From contig JAAUQA010000080.1 in NCBI GenBank assembly GCA_012032855.1, positions 1-9,926 on the forward strand: 9,926 nucleotides of DNA. Reading direction: 5' to 3'. Numbering within the stretch: the stretch's first letter is position 1; every line of letters starts with the position of its first letter. Source of the DNA: Candidatus Competibacteraceae bacterium (GTDB lineage Bacteria; Pseudomonadota; Gammaproteobacteria; Competibacterales; Competibacteraceae). Positions 1-8,043 of the stretch are shown in pieces. The notes below the pieces were generated by a model, which searched no databases, was not told the DNA's origin, and saw only the letters and a program-made list of their open reading frames with translations. The position numbers and the translations under genes were made by a program.

Positions 1-3
1 ACG

Positions 4-9
4 AGGAGG
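4..9 (+). promoter_or_regulatory. Ribosome binding site AGGAGG deciding the GTG start at 14
   Basis: A full Shine-Dalgarno core lies four bases before GTG 14. It is the strongest such site in the window and supports the GTG start, even though the protein that follows begins unlike a normal subunit b. Confidence 0.6.
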
Positions 10-13
10 CTCC

Positions 14-783
14 GTGCGCTGGATCGCAATGGCTGGATTGCTGAGTGTTGCGGCCGCGTCGCAGGCGGCGTGGCGTTCGCCGAGGAACGACGACGACCGT
101 GCGGAGAGGGCCGGCGAGACGTCGAAGGTGCTGCGCATCTTCGAGGTCATGAGCGCGAACCTCACGACCCCGGAGGCCGCCATCGCCGCGGCGGAGAAGG
201 CGCAGCAGGAGATCAACACGACACGCACCACGCTGCAATCGGAACTGACCGCGCTGCGCACGCGCGAGCTTGAAGCGGCGCGTCGGCAAGCCGATCAGAT
301 ACTCGCCGAGCACGCACGGCGGCGGAACGGGAACGCGAGCAAGGGCATCGTCAGGCGGCCCGGATATCGGAGATGCAACGCGACCGGTTGGCGGAAGTCT
401 CAGCCGCTGCCGCTGCCGAGACCGTAGGACATTTGCTCAGTCAAATCGGCGGACCTGACCTGCACTCCGCCTTGATCAGGGCAGCCTGCCAGCAATTGGG
501 TTCCTTGCCGCAAGGCGCGCTTCCGCCGGTAACAGTGGAGTCGGCGGAGCCACTTTCCCCGGAACACCTTGGGGTGTTGCGCAATACACTTGGAACTGCC
601 ACAGATGCGGCGAACTTCAAGACTGTCAAGGGTTTGGGGGCAGGCATTCGCATCTCGACGGGTAAAGGCTTAATTGATGCTTCGGTACGCGGCCTGACCC
701 AATTCGCGCGTCAAGCACTGGTCAAAGCCATGAATCATCGGGAAAACAACCGCAACCCCCTGCAAAGCGCCAACGATGTCTAA
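14..783 (+). pseudogene. atpF: Alternate F1Fo-ATPase subunit b with delta-like C-terminus, frameshifted
   Basis: This would be the peripheral stalk subunit linking the membrane sector to the alpha/beta head. Reading begins at GTG 14, four bases after a perfect AGGAGG, and runs in one frame to about 318. From about 310 a second frame continues as a charged coiled coil (AERERE...) and ends at TAA 781-783. Adding one G to the GG at 318-319 joins them into about 256 residues, which fits the b subunit of N-ATPase-like enzymes. The last 40 residues (GAGIRISTGKGLIDASVRGL) resemble the delta-subunit C-terminus, as expected in a class with no separate delta gene. The stop overlaps the atpA start by 8 bases. 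Odd: the first 75 or so residues look like a signal peptide plus linker rather than the usual b membrane anchor and are far richer in GC-ending codons, so the 5' part may be foreign or very divergent. Family assignment rests mainly on the C-terminal half and on context. Confidence 0.62.
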
Positions 784-2293
784 AGCGCCATCATCTGTCG
801 AAGAAGCCTTGTTTGCAGCTGCCAAGTCCGTGCGGCTGGCCGATGGACTTAAACCACGTGGGGTGGTCTGCCGGGTGGGCGACGGCGTAGCGGTGGTGGC
901 GGGTCTGGAAGACGTGTGTTACGAAGAGCTGCTGGCTTTTGATTCGGGTGCCTTTGGCATCGCATTCGATTTGCGCGCCGGCGAATTGGGTGCGGTGCTG
1001 TTAGCCGGGGCTTCTCGCGTCCGCGCCGGTGATGGCGTCATCGGCCTGCGACGGTTGCCTGAACTGCCGGTCGGTCCGGAGGCATTGGGCCGTGTTCTCG
1101 ATCCCCTCGGTAATCCCCTGGACGAAGGTCCGCCGCTGGCCACCGACCACCGCTCGCCGCTGTTTCGTCCGGCGCCCGAGATCATCCAGCGAAGAAGCGT
1201 CGAACAAACCTTGTGGACGGGCGTGCTGGCGGTGGACGCGGCCATCCCCATTGGACGCGGGCAGCGTGAACTGATCATTGGCGATCGCAATGTGGGCAAA
1301 ACGGCACTGGCGATCGACTTTGTGGCGGCGCAGCGGCCAAGTGATGTAGCCTGTGTTTACGTCATGATCGGCCAGCCGATGTCGCGCGTGCAGGCGCTTC
1401 GCGACACCCTGGAACGGATTGGCTGCTTGTCCAACACGGCAATCGTCGCGGCGTATGCTTCCGACAGTCCCGGCCTGCAATACCTGGCTCCGTTAGCCGG
1501 TGCGTCGCTGGCTGAATCGTTTCGAGACGCCGGTGGCGATGCGCTGGTCGTCTACGACGATCTCACTAAACATGCGGACGCGTATCGGGAACTGGCGCTA
1601 TTGCTCGATCGTCCTCCTGGGCGTGAAGCCTATCCGGGCGACATCTTCTACGTGCACGCCGAATTGTTGGAACGAGCCGCCGCGCTCAGCAGCGAGCAAG
1701 GCGGCGGATCAGTGACCGCTTTTCCGCTGGTGGAAACCACTGACGGCGACATCTCCGCCTATATTCCCACTAACCTGATCTCAATCACCGACGGTCAGAT
1801 CTATCTCGACACGGGTCGCTTCGAACGTGACTTGCGCCCGGCAATTGATATCGGCCGCAGCGTGTCGCGGATCGGCACTGTGGCACAGCCTCTAGCGATG
1901 CGAAAAGCGGCCAAGAACCTCAAAATTCAATTATCGCGCTTTGAAACGCTGGAAAAGTTATCCCGGGCCGGACTGGACATCGATGTCACCACCCAGGACG
2001 CGTTGCAGGAAGGCCATATCCTGCGAGCACTGTTGCGACAGAAACGCTTTTCACCACGGACTATCGCGAACCAGGTCCTGACATTGACGGCGGTCAGCGA
2101 ACATTGGTTGACCGACTTGCAACCTTGGCAGGCCGTGTTTGCCGCCGAAGCACTGGTTGAACTCGCCGGGCAGCAGGTACCCGAGATCGTCGAGGCGCTG
2201 GATCGCGGTGCAATGCCAGCGGCGGATTGGCAGCAGGCCATCGAGCAGCTGATGACCGAAGCACGAGGCCGGATTCCGCAACGCAGACCCTAG
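776..2293 (+). CDS. atpA: Alternate F1Fo-ATPase subunit alpha
   Basis: Non-catalytic nucleotide-binding subunit of the F1 head; pairs with beta (not in the window) to form the hexamer. The protein is 505 residues, normal for the family. Seen in order: N-terminal beta-barrel with VGDGVAVVAGL, Walker A GDRNVGKT at residues 169-176, the Walker B region VVYDDL followed by a KHADAYRE segment, the PPGREAYPGD stretch, SAYIPTNLISITDGQ, and SVSRIG with the arginine finger at R365. The Walker A reads NV where most alpha subunits have QT. The N-terminus and the divergent C-terminal domain fit the alternate (N-ATPase-like) class better than the housekeeping synthase; this is inference from memory of the family. 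The ATG overlaps the atpF stop by 8 bases and has no clear ribosome binding site, so translation is probably coupled. atpG starts 26 bases after the stop. Confidence 0.95.
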   Translation: MSKAPSSVEEALFAAAKSVRLADGLKPRGVVCRVGDGVAVVAGLEDVCYEELLAFDSGAFGIAFDLRAGELGAVLLAGASRVRAGDGVIGLRRLPELPVGPEALGRVLDPLGNPLDEGPPLATDHRSPLFRPAPEIIQRRSVEQTLWTGVLAVDAAIPIGRGQRELIIGDRNVGKTALAIDFVAAQRPSDVACVYVMIGQPMSRVQALRDTLERIGCLSNTAIVAAYASDSPGLQYLAPLAGASLAESFRDAGGDALVVYDDLTKHADAYRELALLLDRPPGREAYPGDIFYVHAELLERAAALSSEQGGGSVTAFPLVETTDGDISAYIPTNLISITDGQIYLDTGRFERDLRPAIDIGRSVSRIGTVAQPLAMRKAAKNLKIQLSRFETLEKLSRAGLDIDVTTQDALQEGHILRALLRQKRFSPRTIANQVLTLTAVSEHWLTDLQPWQAVFAAEALVELAGQQVPEIVEALDRGAMPAADWQQAIEQLMTEARGRIPQRRP

Positions 2294-2319
2294 CCAAACG
2301 AGCTGCCGCGACCGCGCGC

Positions 2320-3165
2320 ATGAAACGTCAGCAATATCTCCAACATCGCTTGCAAACCCTGTCCGCATTACGTGACGCCGTGGGCGCCATGCGCTCGCTG
2401 TCCGCCCATCATTTCCGTCGTGCGCGGCACGCTTTGCCGGCCGCGCGTCAATATCGCGCCGAAATGAACACCGTCATCGCCGAAATCGGCATTCGCCAGC
2501 CGAGGCATATCGGAATTCCACCCGGACTCCTGGTGATCGCTTCTGACTTGGGGCTTTGCGGTGACTACAACTCGCGGCTGTCACAATTAGCCGTGGCGGA
2601 AGCCCACAGCCAAGCAGTTCAAAGGGTCTATTCTGTTGGGCATCGGGTTCGCGCCGCCCTTGCGAAAAGCGCGCTGGTTCCCGTTCGCACCTACGACGCC
2701 CCGGCGAGCTTGGAAGGTCTTTCCCACCTTTTACTCGGACTCGCGCAAGATGTGCTGGAGGATTATTCGGCATTAAGAATCGGCAGTTTGCATGTGGTGT
2801 CGGCCGGCTTCGAAGGTGTCGGCCATTTCACGCCGCTCTCGGTGCAAGTGCTCCCCATCGAAGCCGTGGAAGGCGCCAAACCATTACGCCGTTCGCCCTA
2901 TATCGATTCCAAATACCTTACTGCGGTGGCTGTGCGCGAGTACCTTTACATTACTCTTTTCGAAGTGCTCTTGGATGCCTTGGCTGCCGAACATGGCATG
3001 CGGCTGATGGCCGCCGAGTCCGCCCTCGAGTGGCTCGACAATACCGCTACGATAACCTCGCGGCGATTGGCTAGCGCCCGCGGTGAAGCGGCTACCCAAG
3101 AACTGCTCGACATCGTCACCGGTGGGCGGAAACGGTTTCCGGAAAAGCAGGTTCATTATGATTGA
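2320..3165 (+). CDS. atpG: Alternate F1Fo-ATPase subunit gamma
   Basis: Central rotor shaft turning inside the alpha3beta3 head. The protein is 281 residues from ATG 2320, close to family length. The N-terminal helix (YLQHRLQTLSALRDAVGAM) and the C-terminal helix (TITSRRLASARGEAATQELL) would form the antiparallel coiled coil; the central Rossmann-like domain carries SDLGLCGDYN at residues 75-84, the counterpart of the family's SDRGLCGGFN with the Arg and one Gly replaced. The open frame extends upstream to 2227 inside atpA, but ATG 2320 gives a natural gamma N-terminus. No strong ribosome binding site is visible. The stop overlaps the next start by 8 bases. Low similarity to housekeeping gamma is typical of the alternate class. 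Confidence 0.9.
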   Translation: MKRQQYLQHRLQTLSALRDAVGAMRSLSAHHFRRARHALPAARQYRAEMNTVIAEIGIRQPRHIGIPPGLLVIASDLGLCGDYNSRLSQLAVAEAHSQAVQRVYSVGHRVRAALAKSALVPVRTYDAPASLEGLSHLLLGLAQDVLEDYSALRIGSLHVVSAGFEGVGHFTPLSVQVLPIEAVEGAKPLRRSPYIDSKYLTAVAVREYLYITLFEVLLDALAAEHGMRLMAAESALEWLDNTATITSRRLASARGEAATQELLDIVTGGRKRFPEKQVHYD

Positions 3166-4114
3166 TTTTCTTTGCGCCATTCCTTTTATCGGTTCCCTGC
3201 TGTCGGCTTGTGACCTGCCGCAACCCCTCGCGGTTGGCTATGTCGAAGGAGAGTACGTGCTCATTGCGCCGATCGAGACAGCACAGATTATTGCATTGGA
3301 AGTTCAGCGGGGCGACAAGATTATCGCCAACCAACCCTTGGTTCAGTTGGAACGGCGCGACGCCGAAATTGCCGTCGCCCAGGCGCGGGCCGCAGTGGCA
3401 CAAGCAGAAAGACAACTGGCGGACCTGCATCAGGGCAAACGCGCGGAAGAGATCGCCGTCATCGAAGCCTCTCTTGCATCCGCCAAGGCACAGGCTGCTG
3501 AGGCCGGACGGGTCCTCCAGCGTCAAACCAAACTGCTGAAAGATGGAACCACTACGCAAGCCGATTTCGATGAGGCGTCCACGAATCTCGCTCTGGCGCA
3601 AGCTAAGGTTGCTGAATTTGACGCCGATCTGGCCGTAGCCAAGCTGCCGGCGCGCAGCGAAGCCATCAAAGCGTCGGAGGCTGCCGTCGAGCAGGCGCGG
3701 GCGGTTCTTGAAAATGCCGAATGGCGGTTAGCGCAGCGCACATTGACCTTTAAGAAATCGGGTAAGGTATTCGACATCATTCGTAATCCGGGCGAAATCG
3801 CCGGACCTCAGGCACCGGTTATTTCGGTGCTGCCAGACGGCGCGGTCAAGCTTCGCCTGTACGTATCGGAAGTTGCCCTCTCCAGCGTGTCGCCGGGGTC
3901 CAAGCTAACGGTACGGTGCGACGGTTGTGATTCCGGGATGACCGCTACCGTGAATTACGTTGCGTCCGATCCGGAGTTCACGCCACCGGTGCTGTACTCC
4001 CTGGAGAACCGCCAAAAGCTTGTCTATCTCGTTGAAGCGCGACCGGACAGTGCATCCAGCGCCTTGAAGCCCGGTCAGATTGTGGATGTCGAACTCGCCG
4101 ATACCCAACGATGA
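3158..4114 (+). CDS. HlyD-family periplasmic adaptor, putative lipoprotein
   Basis: Membrane-fusion/adaptor subunit of an ABC exporter, expected in the periplasm and bridging the inner-membrane transporter to an outer-membrane channel. From ATG 3158 it has 318 residues: a short hydrophobic start with lipobox LLSAC (Cys18), a lipoyl-like half (about 22-64), a long alanine/glutamate-rich coiled-coil hairpin (about 66-205), then a beta-barrel with VFDIIRNPGEIAGP, VRCDGC and EFTPPVLYS, motifs typical of adaptors paired with YbhF-type ATPases. The residue after the lipobox Cys is Asp, which in enterobacteria marks inner-membrane retention. Odd: the signal has no positive charge before the hydrophobic core; GTG 3122 would add an RKSR-containing n-region but lacks a ribosome binding site, whereas AGG 3149-3151 precedes ATG 3158. 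It overlaps atpG by 8 bases and the ABC gene by 4 (ATGA). Confidence 0.88.
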   Translation: MIDFLCAIPFIGSLLSACDLPQPLAVGYVEGEYVLIAPIETAQIIALEVQRGDKIIANQPLVQLERRDAEIAVAQARAAVAQAERQLADLHQGKRAEEIAVIEASLASAKAQAAEAGRVLQRQTKLLKDGTTTQADFDEASTNLALAQAKVAEFDADLAVAKLPARSEAIKASEAAVEQARAVLENAEWRLAQRTLTFKKSGKVFDIIRNPGEIAGPQAPVISVLPDGAVKLRLYVSEVALSSVSPGSKLTVRCDGCDSGMTATVNYVASDPEFTPPVLYSLENRQKLVYLVEARPDSASSALKPGQIVDVELADTQR

Positions 4115-5023
4115 ATGCCATAGAGGTACGCGGCTTGGTCAAGCGTTTCGGCGATAAAACCGTCGTCAACCAAGTGTCGATGACGGTGGCGCAAGGCGAG
4201 ATTGCCGGTTTCCTGGGTCCGAACGGTTCTGGCAAAACGACCACGATCCGGGTCATGTGCGGGCTGCTGACTCCCGACGAAGGCGAGGGACATGTGCTTG
4301 GCTATGACATTCGCACCGAGAGCTTGAATATCAAGCGTGAGGTCGGTTACATGACCCAGCGTTTTCCTTCTACGACGATTTGTCGATTGAGGAAAACCTG
4401 ACATTCGTGGCAAGGCTTTACGGGCTCAAGCCCATCGCCGATACCGTACGCGACACACTCGGTGACTTGGGCCTGACCACCCGTCGCCAACAATTGGCAG
4501 GCACCTTGTCCGGGGGCTGGAAACAGCGACTCGCCCTGGCCGCCTGCATCATGCACAAGCCCAAGTTGTTGCTGCTCGACGAGCCGACCGCCGGAGTAGA
4601 CCCCAAGGCACGGCGCGAATTTTGGGACGAAATTCATGAACGGGCTGCGCACGGGCTGACCGTGCTGGTCTCGACACATTACATGGATGAGGCCGAGCGT
4701 TGTCACCGCATCCACTACATCGCCTACGGCAATCTGGTCGCCAGCGGCACCGTTGATGAGGTGGTAAGCAATGCCGGCCTGATGACTTTTGTTCTTGACG
4801 GAGAGAACGTGTCTGCGGCTGCACGCCGATTAACCGGCATGCCGGTGTTGATCAGGTCACGCCTTTTGGTCGGTCGGTGCACGTCGTTGGCCAGGACGGT
4901 AGCCGTTTGGCTGCGGCGGTCGAACGGGTAGCCGGAGAAACAGGCGTGATAGCGCGCCGAGGCGAGACCAGTCTTGAGGACGTGTTCATTCAACTGATGG
5001 GCCAAACGGCGAACAACAGATGA
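4111..5023 (+). pseudogene. YbhF-like ABC exporter ATPase, two frameshifts
   Basis: ATP-hydrolysing subunit of the ABC-2 type exporter encoded with its neighbours. Restored length is about 304 residues, normal for the family. Seen: Walker A GPNGSGKTT (residues 36-44), Q-loop YMTQ, signature LSGGWKQRLALA, Walker B LLLLDEPTAGVDP, switch STHYMDEAERCHRI, and a C-terminus ending SLEDVFIQLMG. Three frames are needed. The first break is in the TTTT at 4362-4365, where one more T restores QRFSFYDDLSIEENL; the second is in the GG at 4844-4845, where one more G restores GMPGVDQVTPFG. Without repair the product would stop at about residue 96 and lose the signature and Walker B. Both breaks are single-base losses in same-base runs, so consensus error is as likely as real inactivation. 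The start overlaps the adaptor stop (ATGA) and the stop overlaps the permease start (ATGA). Confidence 0.9.
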
Positions 5024-6160
5024 TAAACACGAGTTTTTCCCTGAGCAGGTTGTCCGCGCTGTTCCGCAAAGAGGTGATTCAGATGCGGCGTGATCGCATC
5101 ACCTTTGCCATGATGCTCGGCGTGCCGTTATTGCAGCTTATTCTGTTTGGCTTTGCGATCAACACCGATCCCAAAAGTCTGCCCGCCGCGTTGGTTGCCA
5201 TGAGCCAAGACCATTATACCCGGGCGATGGTGTCGGCATTGGAAATGACAGGCTATTACCGCTTCGACCATGTGGTGCAAAGCGCGGCGGAAGCCGAGGC
5301 GCTGATCGAAGCGGGAACGGTGTCCTTCGTGGTGACGATCCCCTCCGACTTTGCCCGCCGCGTGCAACGTGGGGATCATCCGGCAAATCCTGGTCGAGGC
5401 CGATGCAACCGATCCTTCGGTAGCCTCCGGTGCCGTGTCGACACTGAGCACCGTCGCCTCCCAGGCGCTGCTCAGGGAACAGGCTGCCGAAACCCAAACA
5501 GCGCGCCAAGCGGCCAACGCCTTGGACGTGATCGTGCACCGGCGCTATAACCCCGAGGGCATCACCCAATACAACATTGTGCCGGGACTGCTCGGTGTCA
5601 TTTTGCAGTTGACCATGGTGATGATGACCGCCATGGCGCTAACCCGCGAAACCGAGCGAGGCACGATGGAGAACCTGCTGGCAATGCCCACCAGCCCGTT
5701 AGAAATCATGCTTGGCAAGGTACTGCCCTATCTTGTCGTCGGTTCGGTTCAGGTCGTTGTGGTTCTGGCGGCCGCAAAACTGCTGTTCTCGGTACCTTTT
5801 GTGGGTTCGCTGTCGCTGCTGCTTGCGAGCACTCTAATTTATGTGTTGGCGCTAGTCTTGTTGGGTTACACCATCTCGACGGTGGCAACTTCACAGATGC
5901 AGGCTATGCAGCTTACCTTCTTTTTCTTTTTGCCGTCGCTGCTGCTTTCCGGGTTCATGTTCCCGTTTCGCGGTATGCCGGGTTGGGCGCAAACCCTCGG
6001 CGAGATTTTTCCGCTGACCCATTTCCTGCGGGTAATCCGCGCTGTGATGCTAAAGGGCGCCGATTCTTCGGCGATTTCGTGGGAACTTTCGGTGCTTGTC
6101 TTATTTGTATTCGTGTTCGCGGGACTGGCGCTGCTACGCTTTCGCCAAACCCTGGACTAA
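5020..6160 (+). pseudogene. ABC-2 type transporter permease, one frameshift
   Basis: Inner-membrane channel subunit of the exporter (YbhS/YbhR-like, ABC-2 membrane family). Restored length is about 379 residues. Seen: cytoplasmic N-terminus with FRKEVIQMRRDR, first membrane helix about residues 28-47, a large extracytoplasmic domain, then five hydrophobic helices in the C-terminal half, including the conserved ERGTMENLLAMP and the LLSGFMFPFRGMP segment typical of the family. Frame 1 carries the first 120 residues and frame 2 the rest; removing one G from the GG at 5382-5383 restores RGDHPQILVEADATDP. Only one permease is encoded, so a homodimer is expected. It is the last gene of the run that starts with atpF. 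No clear terminator hairpin follows. Confidence 0.9.
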
Positions 6161-6291
6161 GGCATGGCTTTGTATACAATCAGCGGGCGGAACATATAGT
6201 GGCCTCACCCTTCGTTCAAGCGGGTAGTCGGCCGCACACCGGCGCCAGCCGCTCAGTTCGAACGTTTGGCCGCATAACCAACACCAGACAC
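6161..6291. other. Non-coding stretch after the exporter operon
   Basis: No convincing reading frame on either strand. It holds a perfect palindrome near its start and, further on, the start of a decayed gene at 6292. A promoter for trkHA could lie anywhere between here and 6540; I see no box pair good enough to name with confidence. Confidence 0.5.
6170..6179. promoter_or_regulatory. Perfect palindrome TTGTATACAA, possible operator or promoter
   Basis: Ten-base perfect inverted repeat starting ten bases after the permease stop. TTGTATACAA-type sites are known as operators of some GntR-family regulators. The overlapping TACAAT (6175-6180) could also be a -10 box with a weak TGGACT (6153-6158) 16 bases upstream. 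No regulator gene is in the window, so the role is guesswork. Confidence 0.3.
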
Positions 6292-6470
6292 ATGCCCCTC
6301 GTTGTACTAATTTGTGCTTGCTCGTTGTGGCGACCACCGTCTTGCACTATGAGGTACTGCGTGGACTGAACGCAGAGTTGCGCATCCCACATCGAGCCAA
6401 ACTTGACCCAGCTGTTCTAACGGCTTCACTTGGATTTGCAGAGGTATTAGTTCTTCGGCTAAGCATGAAA
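6292..6470 (+). pseudogene. Remnant of a small K+-channel-like membrane protein
   Basis: Frame 1 from ATG 6292 reads MPLVVLICAC, then a one-base shift near 6315-6321 gives CLLVVATTVLHYEVLRGLN and a basic stretch ending RAKL. This is the N-terminal membrane helix and following helix pattern of short two-helix potassium-channel-like proteins (Ion_trans_2 type) as I remember them. Beyond about 6400 the similarity fades and no pore signature TxGYG is visible. The rest of the gene appears lost or overwritten by the region leading to trkH. Family assignment is tentative, since only about 40 residues can be read; a short unrelated membrane peptide is possible. Confidence 0.35.
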
Positions 6471-6536
6471 CCACGATGTATTGGGGTCTCCATGGGAAAT
6501 CTTGGAGAACCCTACTTTATCCAGGTTTCCATCATT

Positions 6537-6541
6537 GAGGG
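6537..6541 (+). promoter_or_regulatory. trkH: Ribosome binding site GAGGG deciding the trkH start at 6547
   Basis: GAGGG lies five bases before ATG 6547. The open frame extends upstream to ATG 6481, but that start has no such site and the extra 22 residues are not membrane-like or typical of TrkH, so 6547 is preferred. Confidence 0.6.
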
Positions 6542-6546
6542 TTGGT

Positions 6547-8043
6547 ATGTTGCACCAGGGTGTCAGCGCTCTCGCCTATGGGGTCCGCATTAACGTTATT
6601 GCCAAATACCTCGGTCAACTCTGTGGTGTGATTGCCGTCCTAAATTTAGCGCCGCTTGCGGTTGCGCTAGGTTACGGAGAATACACTACTGGCTTGGTTT
6701 ATCTATCGGTAGCCGCCGTGTTTGCACTGGTGGCGCTGATCGCCACACGGCTGCGAGTGGTTGCTGATATGCAGATTAACGAAGCCCTGATCATAACCGC
6801 TCTGGCTTTTATTTTGGCTGCCTTGGGGATGAGCTACTCATTCATGCACAGTGCCGGATTATCCTGGATGGACGCCCTGTTCGAAGCAGTCTCAGGGATT
6901 ACCACAACGGGCTTGTCGACCGTAGTTGACGTTCAGGCGCAATCCCATAGCTTTGTTTTTGCCCGCGCTTGGCTGCAATGGTATGGCGGTTTGGGTGTCG
7001 TGGTCATGTCCCTGGCGCTGGTGATGGGACCGGGGGCCGTCGCACGGCGCCTGGCAGGTGCCGGGGGTGATGTGGATGATATTCCCGGTAGCAGCCGGGC
7101 TTATGCACGACGGGTTATGGCAGTGTACCTGCTGTTGACTGTGAGTGCTAGCCTGGCCGCCATGGCGCTCGGCCAAGACCCTTTCAATGCGGTGGTACAG
7201 GCGCTGGCATCGGTGTCGACCGGAGGGTTCTCCAGCTTCAACGATAGCTTGGAAGGGCTAGCGAACGGCGGCGTGAGGACGGTGGTGCTCACGGCTTGTC
7301 TGTGCGGCGCCATGCCATTAGCCTTGTATTACCAGGCTTGGCGGAATGGCTGGCGCCAACTGCCCTACGATCGGGAAATCCAAACGCTGCTGTTATTCGG
7401 GCTGGTAGTCGCCCTGGTCTTATGGTTGACCTGGCCGGATCATGGAGAAACGAATACGTTCGGCCAGGCTGTTGCGATGGCGGTGTCCGCCCAAACCACC
7501 AGTGGTTTTACGGTTGTGGATGTGGCCACGCTGCCAGCCGATAGCAAAGGGGTTTTGATTTTATCCATGGCGCTAGGGGGTAGCATGGGCTCGACCGCCG
7601 GCGGCATAAAAATCTTGCGTTTGTTGATTTTGCTCAAGTTGCTGCAGATGATCTTGTTGCGGTCCGCATTACCCTCTCACGCCGTCATCGAGGCGCGTTT
7701 GCAAGGCATCCGACTGGAGCACGATGAAACGCAACGCGCCATGCTGATTATAGTGCTGTACGTCTGGGTGATCCTATTATCCTGGTTGCCTTTCCTGGCT
7801 TATGGACACGATCCGCTGAATGCCTTATTCGAAGTGGTCTCGGCCACCGCCACGGTGGGTCTCTCAGCGGGCCTCACTGCATCGGCTCTGGAACCGCTGC
7901 TCAAGATCGTCTTATGCCTGGACATGCTACTGGGCCGTTTAGAAATAGTGGCGCTGCTGATCCTGTGCTATCCCACAACCTGGTTGGGCAAGAAGAGGAC
8001 TATCCATGAGAATCGTATTCATCGGGGCCAGTACACTGACTGA
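6547..8043 (+). CDS. trkH: TrkH-family potassium uptake channel subunit
   Basis: Inner-membrane K+ translocating subunit; works as a dimer gated by a TrkA ring. The protein has 498 residues from ATG 6547, near the family's usual length. It shows the fourfold helix-pore-helix plan: pore loops TTTGLS (G122), STGGFS (G226/G227), TTSGFT (G320) and ATVGLS (G438) each keep the glycine that lines the K+ filter. GGSMGSTAGGIKILR (about residues 344-358) is the conserved segment following the third pore loop, and LLGRLEI near 461-467 is the family's C-terminal signature. The last 15 residues are encoded in the overlap with trkA. It follows a possible channel remnant and has its own ribosome binding site, so it probably starts a separate transcript from the exporter operon, though no terminator separates them. 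Confidence 0.96.
   Translation: MLHQGVSALAYGVRINVIAKYLGQLCGVIAVLNLAPLAVALGYGEYTTGLVYLSVAAVFALVALIATRLRVVADMQINEALIITALAFILAALGMSYSFMHSAGLSWMDALFEAVSGITTTGLSTVVDVQAQSHSFVFARAWLQWYGGLGVVVMSLALVMGPGAVARRLAGAGGDVDDIPGSSRAYARRVMAVYLLLTVSASLAAMALGQDPFNAVVQALASVSTGGFSSFNDSLEGLANGGVRTVVLTACLCGAMPLALYYQAWRNGWRQLPYDREIQTLLLFGLVVALVLWLTWPDHGETNTFGQAVAMAVSAQTTSGFTVVDVATLPADSKGVLILSMALGGSMGSTAGGIKILRLLILLKLLQMILLRSALPSHAVIEARLQGIRLEHDETQRAMLIIVLYVWVILLSWLPFLAYGHDPLNALFEVVSATATVGLSAGLTASALEPLLKIVLCLDMLLGRLEIVALLILCYPTTWLGKKRTIHENRIHRGQYTD

Noticed and set aside
300..320. Programmed ribosomal frameshifting in atpF.
   Set aside because: There is no slippery heptamer or downstream structure visible, and similar one-base breaks occur in unrelated genes nearby, so an indel is the simpler reading.
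919..1480. Long open frames on the minus strand inside atpA.
   Set aside because: They are shadows of a strongly coding GC-rich gene: low-complexity Arg/Ser/Pro-rich translations with no recognisable domain.
6481..6546. Upstream ATG at 6481 as the trkH start.
   Set aside because: It has no ribosome binding site and the added residues are not TrkH-like; GAGGG before ATG 6547 is a better start.
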